A stretch of 64,000 bases of DNA from Labia minor (taxonomy: Eukaryota; Arthropoda; Insecta; Dermaptera; Spongiphoridae): positions 65,562,546 through 65,626,545 of the forward strand of contig OY720344.1 in NCBI GenBank assembly GCA_963082975.1, read 5' to 3'. Under the pieces are notes generated by a model that saw only the letters and a program-made list of their open reading frames with translations, ran no database searches and had not been told where the DNA came from. Below, in pieces: positions 24,600 through 36,800 of this stretch. Every line of letters begins with the position of its first letter. Within the stretch, counting starts at the first letter, position 1. The position numbers and the translations under genes are program-made.

Positions 24600-25215
24600 A
24601 CAGAGCCGACCGACGATTTGAAATAAATTAATTTTCCAACAACATTATACATATAAATTTATATAAATTATAAAAAAAAATATTTTTAAAATTTGAATTA
24701 AAATGAATAAGTTATATTATCTTGGTTTTTATTTATTGTTAAATAACTCATTTATTAATTACTACTATATTTTAAATGAAAAAATTTCCGACAATGAATA
24801 TAAAATTAATACTTTGTAAACTACCACTTCCGCTTTTTTATATACATCAAAAGTTGATGAATTCATGCTACTGATGCATTTAGTAAATATTTCTAATTTT
24901 ATAAAAATCCGTTTAGCTGTTCAAACTGTACATACACAATGGACAGACGGACAGACACACAAAGGACAGATGGACAGAGATCATGCTAAAAATACTTTTT
25001 TGTTAACAAAATCCATGATTCGTGGAGATGTGTAAAAATATCCATATGTGTAATTTGGTGTGAAAACAATATCTTCCCTTCATATCGTCGGTCGGTAATA
25101 CTGCCACTTCCGGTTTCCGGATATACACCAAAAGTTGATGAATTTATCCTACTGATGTATTAAGTAAATAAACCAAATTTTGTCAAAATTCGTTGAGCCG
25201 TTCAGGTTATAGACG
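24600..25215 (+). repeat. Family A-like repeat, diverged, with extra partial unit
   Basis: It begins GCCGACCGACGATTTGAAAT and reaches CGTCGGTCGGTAATAC near 25099. In contrast to other copies, the unit (CCACTTCCGGTTTCCGGAT through GCCGTTCAGG) then restarts and runs to 25215. This copy is the most diverged and shows that the family is made of tandem units. Confidence 0.75.
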
Positions 25216-25321
25216 TCATTGTCATTGTGCAGTGTAGGATGTTTTTTGGAATATATTAGTTACATTCATATACGTATATAAATCTCCATGGGAGCAGCAT
25301 TTACCCACCGTTGCTCTAAAC

Positions 25322-25515
25322 CAGGGATGTACAGACTGCAGCCTGAGGGTAGTATGTGGCCTACCCTTGATTTTTTGGCGACCAGCATGCAAATAATCGG
25401 TTAAATTAATGCAATGCCATAATAGTCGTAATTAATACTGCTAATAAGTAAAAACATAGAAGTTATTTATCATTTTTATTTTTTTACATTGGCCCTTAGT
25501 TCCCAAAAGTCACTG
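25322..25515. mobile_element. hAT-type MITE, 194 bp
   Basis: It is flanked by a perfect 8-bp duplication CTCTAAAC (25314-25321 and 25516-25523), starts CAGGGATGTACAGACTGCAG and ends AAAAGTCACTG. The terminal repeats are short and weak but the duplication is exact. Confidence 0.8.
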
Positions 25516-25523
25516 CTCTAAAC

Positions 25524-27488
25524 TGTTTACACTGCTATCATTTCTGATTTGTAAAGTTGTAGGGATTAATTATATATAAAATATTACATTAATATCTTTG
25601 ATAGATTTTATAAAATAAGCAATATCTATATTTTCTGAATTTTATCTATAATGAAAATTTATTCATTAATGTGCATCTGCGTAAAGTAAGAAAGGAATTT
25701 TATCTAATTTATTTTAATAAAGAATAAAAACTATAAATTATCTTTACTATTGTACAATACATGTAAGTATATTGAAAAATTCTTTTGCTATATTTTTTAA
25801 AAGGAACTAGGTATAATTTGTTTAAGAGAGAATTATAAAAACTAATTTGGAAAAGTGTTAATGATTTTTTTATATAAGAAAGTATAATTTATTGAATGAG
25901 AATTTTCTAGACTGATTTTTTCATTTTAATTTATTATAGACATCCAAGTGAAAAAAGCGGGAGTTTCATTGAAATCATTGGGGTATTCTTCATGTTTTTT
26001 AATCTCTTAAATCTCTAGCTCAAAAATTTACAAATATATTTTTATAAATATTATATATCACTTAGTCTAAATTATAAAGAGTTATACAATATAATTTCAA
26101 GAAAATAAAACATAAATTTAAAAATAAAATCATATGTGTGTCCCCATGAAAAATATGTTTTTAATTAATTTGAATACATTAAGTTAATTTTTAATTTTAG
26201 AATATTTGAAAATAGGAATCTTCTTAACATTTATGGGCCGGAAAAATCAAAATCACTGAGGAATCAAATCTAAAGGGTTATGATGCTTAGGATAAATATT
26301 TAAGAAAAACTAGAGAAAACTTGTTAGATGGGAGACCGATTAGAAAGTGACAGGTTAGTAGAAAAGAGACGCGAAGGGCAGACAAATTAATAAAGGATTT
26401 GTGGGATTTGAGAGAGAATAGGAGTGGGAAGGAGGTTGCTAGGAATAGGAAATGTTGGAGGAATGTGATTGCAATGGCTAAGTACTTTCAAGTTCTTTAG
26501 GGCCACAGAGATAGATAGATTTTAAATTAATTTTATACACCATATATATATATATATATATATATTATTTAATTATAACATTGGTAAGTAAATCTGAAAA
26601 TATAAACCAGTTATAGGAAACCTGTGATGCTGATATGAAATGCACACCATTGAAATAAAAAAAAATTTGACTTATTTATATTTTATTTATTGTGGTATTT
26701 TTGGAGAATAAAAAAATAATAAATTGCCATATTTGATTCTTGAAAAAATCAAAGAAAAAATGATTTTGAAATTTATATTCTGATATTTTCTAGCTTACTC
26801 TATTTTATTAATGTATATATCAAAAATTTATCAATATAAAAATTAATTGTTCATTTATATTATCCCAGATGAGAAATAGTCTTAAAAATAATTAAAATAA
26901 TTTTAATTATTCTTTTTTTTTAGTTATTTTATTTTACTTTTAATATTTAAAAATTAAGTTAGGCCTATGTTATTCATTTAAAAATAACATGTTTTATTGA
27001 ATTGTTTTTATGATTTATCGAATTTTTCACATATTAATAATTAATATTTATTTGAAGTGATAAAATTATAATTTCCAGAAGTGAATTTTAATAAAAAAAT
27101 TATTAGAAACAAACACTTAAGTTTTTCAAATTTTCAAATTACTTATTAATATTTGTTTGTAAATTAAATAAATTTCCAAAGAAAAATATATTTTCTTAGT
27201 AAATTACTATATATTAGAACAATTGATTTAATGAAGTTTAATTAATCTATTAATTATAACTTCTTGATTAATTAATGGTAGTTTTGTTGTCTAGTGGGTT
27301 CCTGCCCTTCCACGACCCTCGTCACGATTTTCATTTAAGCCTCTTTCATCAAATAAATTTGAATACAAGTTCCACATATCACGAATATTAATTACTTAGT
27401 GCACACATACACTCTTAATATCAGTAAAATTAAATTAAATTTATAAAAAAAAAAATAATTAAAAAAAGCAAAAATGTTTTTTATTTAC
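25524..27488. other. AT-rich DNA, 5' part of intron downstream of the PKD-like exon
   Basis: If the exon at 27489-27636 is real, this stretch is its following intron. It contains a TA microsatellite (26542-26565) and a decayed retrotransposon tail, listed separately. I found no second exon. Confidence 0.4.
26355..26500 (+). pseudogene. Decayed non-LTR retrotransposon tail, possible
   Basis: One plus frame reads RRADKLIKDLWDLRENRSGK and on to CWRNVIAMAKYFQVL before a stop (about 26367-26501). Trp/Arg-rich tails of this kind are common at the C-terminus of non-LTR retrotransposon ORF2 copies. No reverse transcriptase motif remains nearby. Confidence 0.4.
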
Positions 27489-27636
27489 CTTTCTTGAAAT
27501 GAAATCGCAAGCAAGATCTTTAAGGGTTTTTAGCCCAAGAGTGGCAGGATCCGCGCTCACTGTATCCCGATGAAGGCCCATTTGGAAGAGAAATGTAACC
27601 TCTCCACAAGAATTACCCCCGCCTGGTTCCATTTTT
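27489..27636 (-). CDS. First coding exon, protein kinase D-like N-terminus (partial gene)
   Basis: The exon is bounded by an acceptor (TTATTTCAG, ending at 27637) and a donor AAG|GTAAAT (donor from 27488). ATG lies at 27632, four bases into the exon, and 48 codons follow, ending in phase 0. After a short Gly-rich start the peptide reads CGEVTFLFQMGLHRDTV and later LKTLKDLACDFISRK. This resembles the N-terminal ubiquitin-like region of protein kinase D (the human paralogues have FHIQIGLTRE and an ACSIVDQK segment). PKD is a diacylglycerol-responsive Ser/Thr kinase acting at the Golgi and in signalling. The remaining exons would lie at lower coordinates or beyond the window; none was found. The codon composition is richer in GC than its surroundings, supporting a real exon. 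Family assignment is inferred from about 35 residues. Confidence 0.6.
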
Positions 27637-29811
27637 CTGAAATAATTAAAAAAAAACATATTACAATATGCATAAACTAATAAATAAACATATTGCAATT
27701 AAATAGATTAATTCTTTGATATGGATATAATTTATGATATAATCATAAACTTTGTTTATATTTGAAAATTCAAACAATCATTTGGTAGTTAAACTTTTTT
27801 ATTAAATTTTAAAAATTTATTTAAAATTTTCAATGTAATATTAAATAAATTGTTAATAAAAAAGTGTGTCTATAGTTCAAATATCATTAAAAGAAGTGTA
27901 AGTATATCTCTTTTATTATATTTAATAGTTTAGTATTAATCAATAATAAAAACAATTATCAATATAAGTAAGGAAAGAACATTTCTTTTCATCTTGATTA
28001 AATTAAATAAATATAAGGAAAAATGTTTCATTTTATTGTGTATATAATATTTATTTTATAATATAACAATACCTCCCTTACTATCGTCGGTCGGTAAAAA
28101 TTTAATAATTTTTAATTTAATTAATTTGTTGGGTATGTATCTATTTTTGAGAATCAATGAAGCTGTGAATAAAAGATAGAAAGTATAGAAATTCTATTGA
28201 ATAAAAGGAAATTGCGTGAGGGTAAATGATACGAACGTGATTTATACTCTGATTGAAAGTGGGGGAAGTTATCGGTTTATGGCGTAAAAAAAATCTATAA
28301 ATTCAGTTGCTATCGAAAAAATTATTATTTTATAATAGATTATATAAAATATAAATGTATATCTATCTATTGAATTAGTTAAATTCACTAATAAATTGAT
28401 TACAGGTATTTCTATTTATATATTATCTGTACAATATTGATTTATATTATTATGAGGATACAAATAGTACATCTCCGATATTAATACGTTTATGGTAATA
28501 GGTATTCGCATAAATTTCATTGATATCTATAATTTTGTTTATATGTTGAATGTATAAATCAAGGTTCTAAAATATCTTATCATTTTATAACATAAAAATA
28601 AATTACAGTCGTGAAAAACCTAAACATTATTCATATTTCTTTCTTTTTTTTTTTTGAAAAGAAAAAAATTAGTAAATAAAAATTTATTCCTGGATCTTTA
28701 TACAGTCACTCATTAAATTTCAAGAAAAAATAAATTTAAATTCTATGTGTTATTGACAAAAGAATTTGTTAAAATTATTGTTGTGATACCTCATAATATT
28801 TATGAAAATTTTATGATAAATACTAAACAATGCATGCAATTATATTTTACAGTTTTAAGTTATAAATTTTAAATTAAAATTTTAAATCCAAGGAAATATA
28901 AAAAATTTAAAAATATTTTAAATCCAAGCATAACTTGTTTTTGGTGTGGATTCATTTTTCTTATTTAAAATTTTTTTTTTCAAAATTTCAAATTTCAAAA
29001 CATTTTGAAATAATTAGTTAAATGTGATAATATTATAATATATACATAAATATGATGTATAGAAATTTCTAAAATTTCTAAATCAGGATTGGGCCCCATA
29101 TTTTAAGAAACTCTGATCTATAAAAAAATCAAATGTTTTGATATATCAATTCTCAATCTATATAAGAATTTACATAAGGAATGATATATTTTGTTAACCT
29201 CTTAATATTTTATAATGAATTATATGATGCACATCAGATTATTGGAAATCTATTAGACATCATCTCATAACCCCCGAACAAATTTTTAAACTCCCCATAA
29301 GCGGATTATAAATTTATTTCCTATTTATATTTTTTTCTTATTATTTATGAACAAAAATGTATTTTAACACGGAATTTATTCTTGATCAATGCTATGAAAA
29401 TACTCTATGAGTTAAGTTTATTAAAAGGGACAAACATCAAATAAGAATGGATAGTAATACGAATATAGTATATAGATATATTTGACGCTTTATATGGACA
29501 TTTTATTTTCAATATTGTTAAACTATTCGACTTTATTATAAGTTGTAAATAACATTTTATATTCTTCTTGTTAAAGTAAAATGTCAATTTTGCTATCCAA
29601 TAGAACATTCAAGTAATAGGAAAGATAGATTTATATCTTTTTACATTTATTGAACGATCAAAATGGTCTTTAAATGAATTTACTTTGCTACTAGAATTTA
29701 AACCGTTACTTTTTTTTATAAATTTTAATTTATTTTATTTTTATTAATCTTTCATAGAATGTCATTTTTCATTTCTCTGCAGTTGATTTTTTATTAATTT
29801 TTACCGACCGA
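27637..29811. other. AT-rich DNA upstream of the PKD-like exon
   Basis: No further exon was recognised apart from an isolated family A end. It is probably part of a long 5' intron if the gene starts at about 38 kb. Confidence 0.4.
28065..28097 (+). repeat. Isolated family A right end
   Basis: CAATACCTCCCTTACTATCG followed by TCGGTCGGTAA is identical to the right end of full copies, but nothing upstream matches. It is a severely truncated insertion or deletion remnant. Confidence 0.75.
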
Positions 29812-30403
29812 GGGAGGTATTGTTTTCACACCAAATTTCACATGTGGAGATTTTTACATATCTCCACGAATCATGCATTTTCTTAACAGAAAAAAGAATT
29901 TTTAGCATGATGTCTGTCCGTGCGTATAGATGTGTACAGCCTGAACGGTTCAACCGATTTTGATGAAATTTGGTATATTTACTTAATGCATCAGTGGGAT
30001 GAATTGATCAACTTTTGGTGCAATTCCGGAAACCGGAAGTGGTAGTATTAGCGATCGACGATAGGAAGGGAAGGGTTATTTTCACACCAAATTTCACATG
30101 AGGAGATTTTTTACATATCACCACGAATCATGCACTTTGTATTGGTTTTATCCTCGAGAAAAATCATCTTTATTAGTTTTTCCTGATTTAAAATTATATG
30201 ACGTCATCCAGCCATTCATGACGTCACAGCCTGGTCTTGCATATATATTATAAATAAAATAAAATTAAAAATATTTATGTTATATTCATATCTGTTTTTT
30301 ATTACATTAATAGATATATTAAAATTATTTGAAATTGTTTCTGTAGCTGGAAATTAATTTTTCAAACCGTCGGTCGGTTCGGACCTGGCCACAGGTCAAC
30401 TTA
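29812..30403 (-). repeat. Family A repeat, slightly shortened
   Basis: Reverse-oriented copy. About ten bases next to the left end are missing (ACCGACCG runs directly into AGGGAGG), and the GTCC microsatellite has contracted to GTCTGTCCGTGCG. The right end with the GACCTGGCCACAGGTC palindrome is intact. Confidence 0.9.
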
Positions 30404-31000
30404 TTAAATTAAAATACATAAGTCAATTAATTCAATGTAGTTGTAATAACTAATTGAAATACAATTATAAAAAAAATATATTGATATAAATATAAAAAAA
30501 TATTTAAAATAATAAATGTCTCAAATAATCAGAGTTTCGTTTTTTTATTATTTTTATAAAAATAACTAACATTTTTTTGAATTTAAAATTCATTAACATA
30601 TTTTATTATATATTTTAATGAAAAGAAGTAATTTAACTATTTAAGTTATTTTTTATTATTTTAATAAGAATTTAATTGTGATTATCTTTTGATACAAATT
30701 TAACATTAAATATAAAATATAGAAATATATAGACAATTTGCATAATGTAGGTTAATTTTGAATTATAATAAGAAAGCATTATATTTTTTTTCTGTTATTT
30801 ATATAGGTCCAAAAATTGTATGGCTTAATTCTCATAATGAAATCAAAAATTTTTTTTAAAAAGAATGAGTAAATGTAAGTCTTATTTTATATTAATGTTA
30901 AGGTATATTTATGAATAGTTGATAACGTTTTGAATGGGAAGTAAGATCACTAATTGTGAATTAATTAATTTTTCACTTGAGAAACTGTTCCGACTGTCTA
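30404..31000. other. AT-rich intergenic or intronic DNA
   Basis: Nothing recognised. Confidence 0.6.
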
Positions 31001-31023
31001 ATATTTAATGACCTCCTGAGGCT

Positions 31024-31078
31024 TATAAAAAGTGTTGACAGAACGACTCTCAAGGTTTATGATAAACTGCCGGAGGTA
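31024..31078 (+). promoter_or_regulatory. Possible TATA promoter with short first exon
   Basis: TATAAAAAG near 31024 is followed about 25-30 bases later by a GC-richer stretch (ACGACTCTCAAGG), and CTGCCGGAG|GTAACA near 31070 would be an acceptable donor. No coding sequence follows that I can recognise. This is a weak, composition-based call. Confidence 0.25.
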
Positions 31079-31417
31079 ACATCCTATTCCTCTTAATTTG
31101 ATTTCAAACATACATATTTTATAACTTTTCATCATTTAATATGTTTAATATGCAATTAAAAAATGAAATATTTAAGAGTTAGAAAAGAGAGAAAGAGGGA
31201 AAAAATTGAAATGGAATTTGAATTATTTTGTATTTTATACAACCCTTTCTAAACTTGTTCTATCCTGTTATTGCAATTGAATATCAAATGAAATTCTTTA
31301 CAAATTAATAACAACTATTAAAAAGTTATGTTGTTTTTCCATAAAAATAGAAATAAAACAATTTTATATTTGTATAAAATTTTTAAATATTTTCAGTTTA
31401 AATATATAAATATAGAG

Positions 31418-31526
31418 TACCGGGACCCCGAGCCTCGGCTCGGTACTTAAGTTAAAAAAAATGATTCATTATTATTGGATTTGGCTGGTAATATTAATAC
31501 CTGGGACACCGAGCTCTCGCTCTACC
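31418..31526. repeat. Paired GC-rich inverted motif
   Basis: TACCGGGACCCCGAGC continuing CTCGGCTCGGTAC (31418-31446) can fold on itself, and a relative, TACCTGGGACACCGAGC with CTCGCTCTACC (31498-31526), follows about 80 bp later. Their function is unknown. Confidence 0.5.
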
Positions 31527-31686
31527 CTTTAAAAAATATTGATATACAATTCTTTAATTATTTATTACAATTATTAAATGTATTAAATAATATTTTATTG
31601 AAAAAATATTAAAAATTATAAAACTATCTAAAACTTAATTAATAAAAGAACAATGAATAAATAAATCACGAAAATAGATAAAAAAA

Positions 31687-31760
31687 ATGCACGCCGCGAG
31701 TTTCGATCCTTCGAACTCGGGGAGTAAAAACAATTGTTTTAACCACTGGTCTAAGATATT
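31687..31760 (-). other. tRNA-like or SINE-like remnant, possible
   Basis: On the minus strand TTAGACCAGTGGTTAAAAC near 31757-31739 resembles a pol III A box. About 35 bases on, GAGTTCGAAGG resembles a B box, followed by a T run (from 31693 leftwards on this strand). The stems for a functional tRNA are not convincing, so it is better read as a decayed tRNA or SINE head. Confidence 0.3.
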
Positions 31761-31808
31761 TTGATAATAATAAACATAATTTTACCATCTTTCAAAGACA
31801 TTTATTTG

Positions 31809-32140
31809 TTTTGTTGTTTTTTTTTGAGAGAGATTAATAAATATATATATATTTTATTAAAAATAAATATTTTTAATTTTATTTCGAAATTAAATAATGA
31901 ATTTTAAAATATTTTAAATATAAAAAAATGTTAATACAATATCATTTAAAAAAAAGCGGGAGTCAATCAACCGTATTTTATTTTGTTGTTTTTTTTTTTT
32001 TGAGAGAGATTAATAAATATATATATATTTTATTAAAAATAAATATTTTTAATTTTATTTCGAAATTAAATAATAAATTTTAAAATATTTTAAATATAAA
32101 AAAAATATTAATACAATATCCTTTAAAAAAAGGCGGGAGT
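31809..32140. repeat. Tandem duplication of a ~158-bp unit
   Basis: 31809-31963 and 31981-32140 are almost identical. Both run from TTTTGTTG and a T tract through GAGAGAGATTAATAAATATA to a GCGGGAGT end. They differ in T/A-tract length and a few substitutions and are separated by 17 bases. The near identity implies a recent duplication. Confidence 0.9.
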
Positions 32141-33470
32141 AAAATTTCAAAATGGATGCCATTGACGTCACCCATATATAATTTTTAATTAAGAAATAAA
32201 TAATGAAGCTGTATGTTTCAAGAGATATGATCAATAAAACTTAATTTTTCTTTATAAATACTATATCTAGTGTGAATTTGAAAAAAATCGTTAGAACCAA
32301 TATATATAGAAATATATATAGAAATATAGATAGATATATACAATTTTAGCTAGCATAATAAGATAAGATATACAACATAGTTTGGAAATAGAAGATCTTC
32401 AAATGTTTCAATTATAAAGAATTCAAAGAAAATAATTTGATTTTTTTATTTCCTTTAATTTTTTTTCTTTTCATTATTCAAACAACAGTCATACTGCAAG
32501 TTTGTATGAAGGAGGCCATATCTGCCCCGAGGGTTCTTACCACTTTTTTCAATAATCCCTTCTTTATTTTAATTTAATTTAATGATATTTTTCAGTTCAA
32601 ATTTTTCTGGCTCACTAAGATAATTTTCATTCTTTCTCTTCAATTTATATAATACCTCAATGTTTTTAAAGAAAAATTTAATTATTATTAATATAATAAC
32701 TATAATCTCATTAAAATAATAAAATTTGTCTATGAATCTTAATTAGCTAATTATAATGAATATTTTAACAATAAAAATAATCATGATGTCCAATGTTTTG
32801 ATGGCCATCATTATACAATTTATATTATATAATACTAATTATATAAGAGAAAAGAAGGATAGACAGATTGAAGGAAGAATTAGAAGTGTATCAATAAAAA
32901 TTACTGTAACCAAGAGAAGGAAGATAAAGTTCTTTATCCACATAGGCTGCAGGCGTAGAGTTTCTTAAAAAGGCAGTAATAAAAATTTTATAGTCATAAT
33001 ATAATGTATATTAGCATATTAACTATTGAGAGAGATGCTACGTAGCTAGGTTAGAAAATGCATTGAACAATTAAGAGAGGAAATTTGTTATCTTTTCAAG
33101 TTCTTTCGAAAAGAAAAATTATACTCTATTATATTTAAGATAATATTAAAATAAATAGATTTAGTCCTCTATGACATTTTTTCTCTATTCTATTAAGTAT
33201 TTCAAATGATCAATTGATCTAATTGATTTTCAATCAAATTAATCTTTAGATGAATATTCAATATTTGAAAAGTGATTGTTATAAATTTTTGATTGAAAGT
33301 GAATTTCATGTGTTGAATAAATAATTGTGCCACAGAGTATATTATTTGTAGTTAATTGAAAAATTCAACATTTTAAATTATTATTTCTTATGGAAAACAC
33401 AGGAGTTAATTATTAAGATTACTTTGTAAAATTTGAATGGGTGACTGCAGCAATTATTTAATTATTCAAA
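32141..33470. other. AT-rich DNA, nothing recognised
   Basis: A 70-codon plus frame (32756-32968) has AT-driven and Arg/Lys-rich composition without domain or splice support. Confidence 0.5.
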
Positions 33471-33478
33471 TTTTAACT

Positions 33479-33600
33479 ATAAATAGGCAGCATCTGCCAG
33501 AACTTGAAGGCAGCCCTTCTCAATGGTTAGCAATTTCAATCTGCAATTGCGTCCCATTCTAATTAGATTCACAAGACCACCAGTGAAACAGATTGAAAAA
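33479..33600 (+). promoter_or_regulatory. Possible TATA promoter and small first exon
   Basis: TATAAATA lies at 33479-33486 in a favourable context. About 37 bases downstream ATG 33523 opens a frame of 26 codons (MVSNFNLQLRPILIRFTRPP, then VKQIEK) that runs into GTATAT, a usable donor. The patch is clearly GC-richer than its flanks. I do not recognise the peptide or find a second exon, so a real gene start here is only a possibility. Confidence 0.3.
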
Positions 33601-33763
33601 GTATATCTACTCTTGTTTTAAAATGTTATTATATCACATTATTAAATATCAATTGAATATAACTTAACAGCGATTAATATTTATGAAAAAAATCAAAAAT
33701 TAGACTATAAAAAGGAATAACTAATAAATTTAAGAATAGATGTTTCAAAACTTGCATAATATT

Positions 33764-33767
<4 letters not shown>

Positions 33768-33799
<32 letters not shown>
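33768..33799. repeat. (TA)n microsatellite
   Basis: About 16 uninterrupted TA units. Confidence 0.95.
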
Positions 33800-33804
<5 letters not shown>

Positions 33805-36800
33805 CTAATAATATAATTTTAGTTTTACTAGAATATTATAAGTAGTATATTATTTATTTATTTACTTAATATTTTATTTAGAAATTTACAAAATGAATTT
33901 AAGTGAAAAAACAGGTTAAACGTTTATTTAACTAGCTTTATTTTCGTAAAAATAGATTGATATTTTATCTAAAATAAATAAAATATATCTATTATAATAA
34001 TTGGTTAAGAGTGATATATAGATATTGTGTCTGTAAACTTCTCCCTCCCTTAGCACTTACCATGCAATTCGTTCATGTTTTCAACCTGTAATTTACGTAT
34101 CAATATGTTTCCTACAGAAATAATTATTTTAAAACATAAGTGATATTTTTTTATTATTGAATTATAGATATTTGATATAAGATATAGAATTATAATTATA
34201 ACTGTTATAGAAATAAATTTTTGTATTAAAAGAAATTATTAATACATCGTTTTTGTGTAATATTTTATATGTTTATATCCAATGTAAATAAGATAATTCA
34301 AAATAGCTATGTAAGGAGTAAAATTAAGAAGTAATGCATAAGGAGAGTAGGTATTGTAATTTTTTTATTTTTTTGATTATTACATAAAATATGTAATAAG
34401 TACAACGGGCTTTTCCCTAGTGAAGATAAATAATCTATGAAAACAGATTTAATTTTGATTTCACGTTTTAAACAATCTTTTTCCATTATAATTTCATTTA
34501 TATGCAATAGTGTGAATTTATTACTTTTTTAAAAAAAATATGAATATTCATCAAAAGTCAATTGGCTTTTGTCAATAGACTAATAAATTTTCATCATTCA
34601 TTCATGACGTCTGTGTTGATATCCGAACGGAGTGCAGGTGATGATGTCACGCATCCCACCCCCCAATGTTTGCCTACACAATTGCGTCAAAAAGAGCACC
34701 TTGGCAGCACCAAAAACCTGGCACCCACCACCAATTGATTTTCTAACGGATATCCACTTTATACACACATATTCATTCTTAAAAACAGATTGCATTTTCC
34801 TGTGGGAATAATGCTAAAGGGAAACCAAACCAAATAACATGAATACTATTTACATTTTTATTGAATAAAAAAATAAATATATGTATATTTATGGAACCAA
34901 ATGCTAACATAAAATATGTTCTACGTCTCAACACTTCAGTTTGTGAATTTATATTTAATGTTAGTGATGTTTTGCCTCTTCACTCACTCAAGAATTAAAT
35001 TTTTGAATAAGAAAATATCTATATATTTTATATAGTTATTAATATTATTATAATATAAATATTTTTAAGATTTTATTCGAAATTCTTAGAAATTGGTCTC
35101 TTAGTTTGGTATAAAAATGTCTTGGACAAAATGTATAAATGCAATAAAGTTTAAATTTGATATTTAAGCTCTTATATTTCTCTTTGTTAGATGGACATTT
35201 TCTGAAAATTATTTGTTCTCTAAATATTTTTTTAATTTTTATTTTAAATGTCAGGACAACATGAAATCTATAATTTATAAAAAATATTATCAATTAAGTT
35301 GGATGTTTAAGATAGAATAAAGAAATGTAATATTTGAAATAATAATATTATGGAAGTAAAAATTAAAAAAAAATATTTCAAAATATAATATAATTATAAT
35401 TCTGTTCTAATGATTAATAAAAGTAAAAAGTTTTGTATGAATGTTAGAGGATTTTTGGGTTGGTGGTAAAAAAATTATTCTTTCTCCAAGTACACAGGGT
35501 TGTTCTTCATATATGCAAACTCTAATTTATGAATTATTAATACATCAGTATTGAATCTAAGAACACTTTAAATTCATATTTTGTAATTCAAATTTAAATG
35601 AAATAGGTTTCTACACAGTGGTTTCAAATTTGTGAAAATGAGAGGATGATTATGATTTGAAGTTGCTTATAATTAAGAATCATTCTGTTCTATTAGAAGG
35701 GTTGTTAAAGATGATATTAAACCTTTTTAAATATATATATATATATATATATTGAGAATAGATTTTTTAATATTTTTAATAAACTAATCTAAAATTTCAA
35801 CACATTATATCATTATATAGTTCATTTAATAAAATGAATTATTTATTTAAACAATTATAAATTTTTCAAAATTTTCTAAATTCATTGAATAACAATCACA
35901 TTTTGCATTTATATACGATATTGATTTACGAGTATATAGTTAACGTATACGGCCCTTTTCCATAAGAAATTTTATTTTTTTAACTTTAAGCACAGAGAAT
36001 TATTTTTCGAATCGAACAAAAATAATTTAGTTAACAAAATTTAATTGAAAGTTTAGAATTATTTTTTTTTTAATTTTTCCATAATTTTCAAAATGAATTA
36101 TATTAATCTCCAAGTGAATACAGAGATTATGTATAAGGCCACCTAAATAAAGAATTATTTTTATCAAATCATATTTCACAAATATTTATTATAAAATGGA
36201 ATATCCCATTAAGTAATTTATTTTATTATCAGGTTACTATTTTAAATAACAAAAAAAACAGACATTTTTAAAGCTAATTTCAAATATATTTTTTAAAAAA
36301 ATATTAAATATGATATATCCATTATTCAAATTTGTTGTAAAAAAATCTCGTTTTCACGCAAAAAATCACAAAACAAGTTTCTCTCTCTACTCAAAATGAT
36401 TCAGTAATCTAATTTATTTCTAATCTATCTTTCATCTAATTTCTTTAATATAAAGTAACAGATATAATATGAGTAAATTGATTAGTATTATATTGTTTAA
36501 TTAATTTATATATATAATATAAAATTTTTAAATTTATTTTATTATACTGAATATTTTATAAGAACAAACCGCCTAGTGATTAGGCAACCAAAGCGTACAA
36601 CCAATAAGCGGCTATTATCTCAGGTGTTGATTTAAACAAGCTTTCTTTATACATTTTTACCCAAATGACTATAAATACCATAGAAATTTTATTTAGTTTT
36701 TGGATTATTTGAATTAACAAATATCGTTTTCAAATAACTTTAAAATAGTTAATTTTTTGATAGAAATCAGTATAGATAAAGTTCTTCAAACTAATATAAT

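Noticed and set aside
32756..32968. 70-codon plus frame with basic C-terminus
   Set aside because: AT-driven composition and no promoter, splice or family support.
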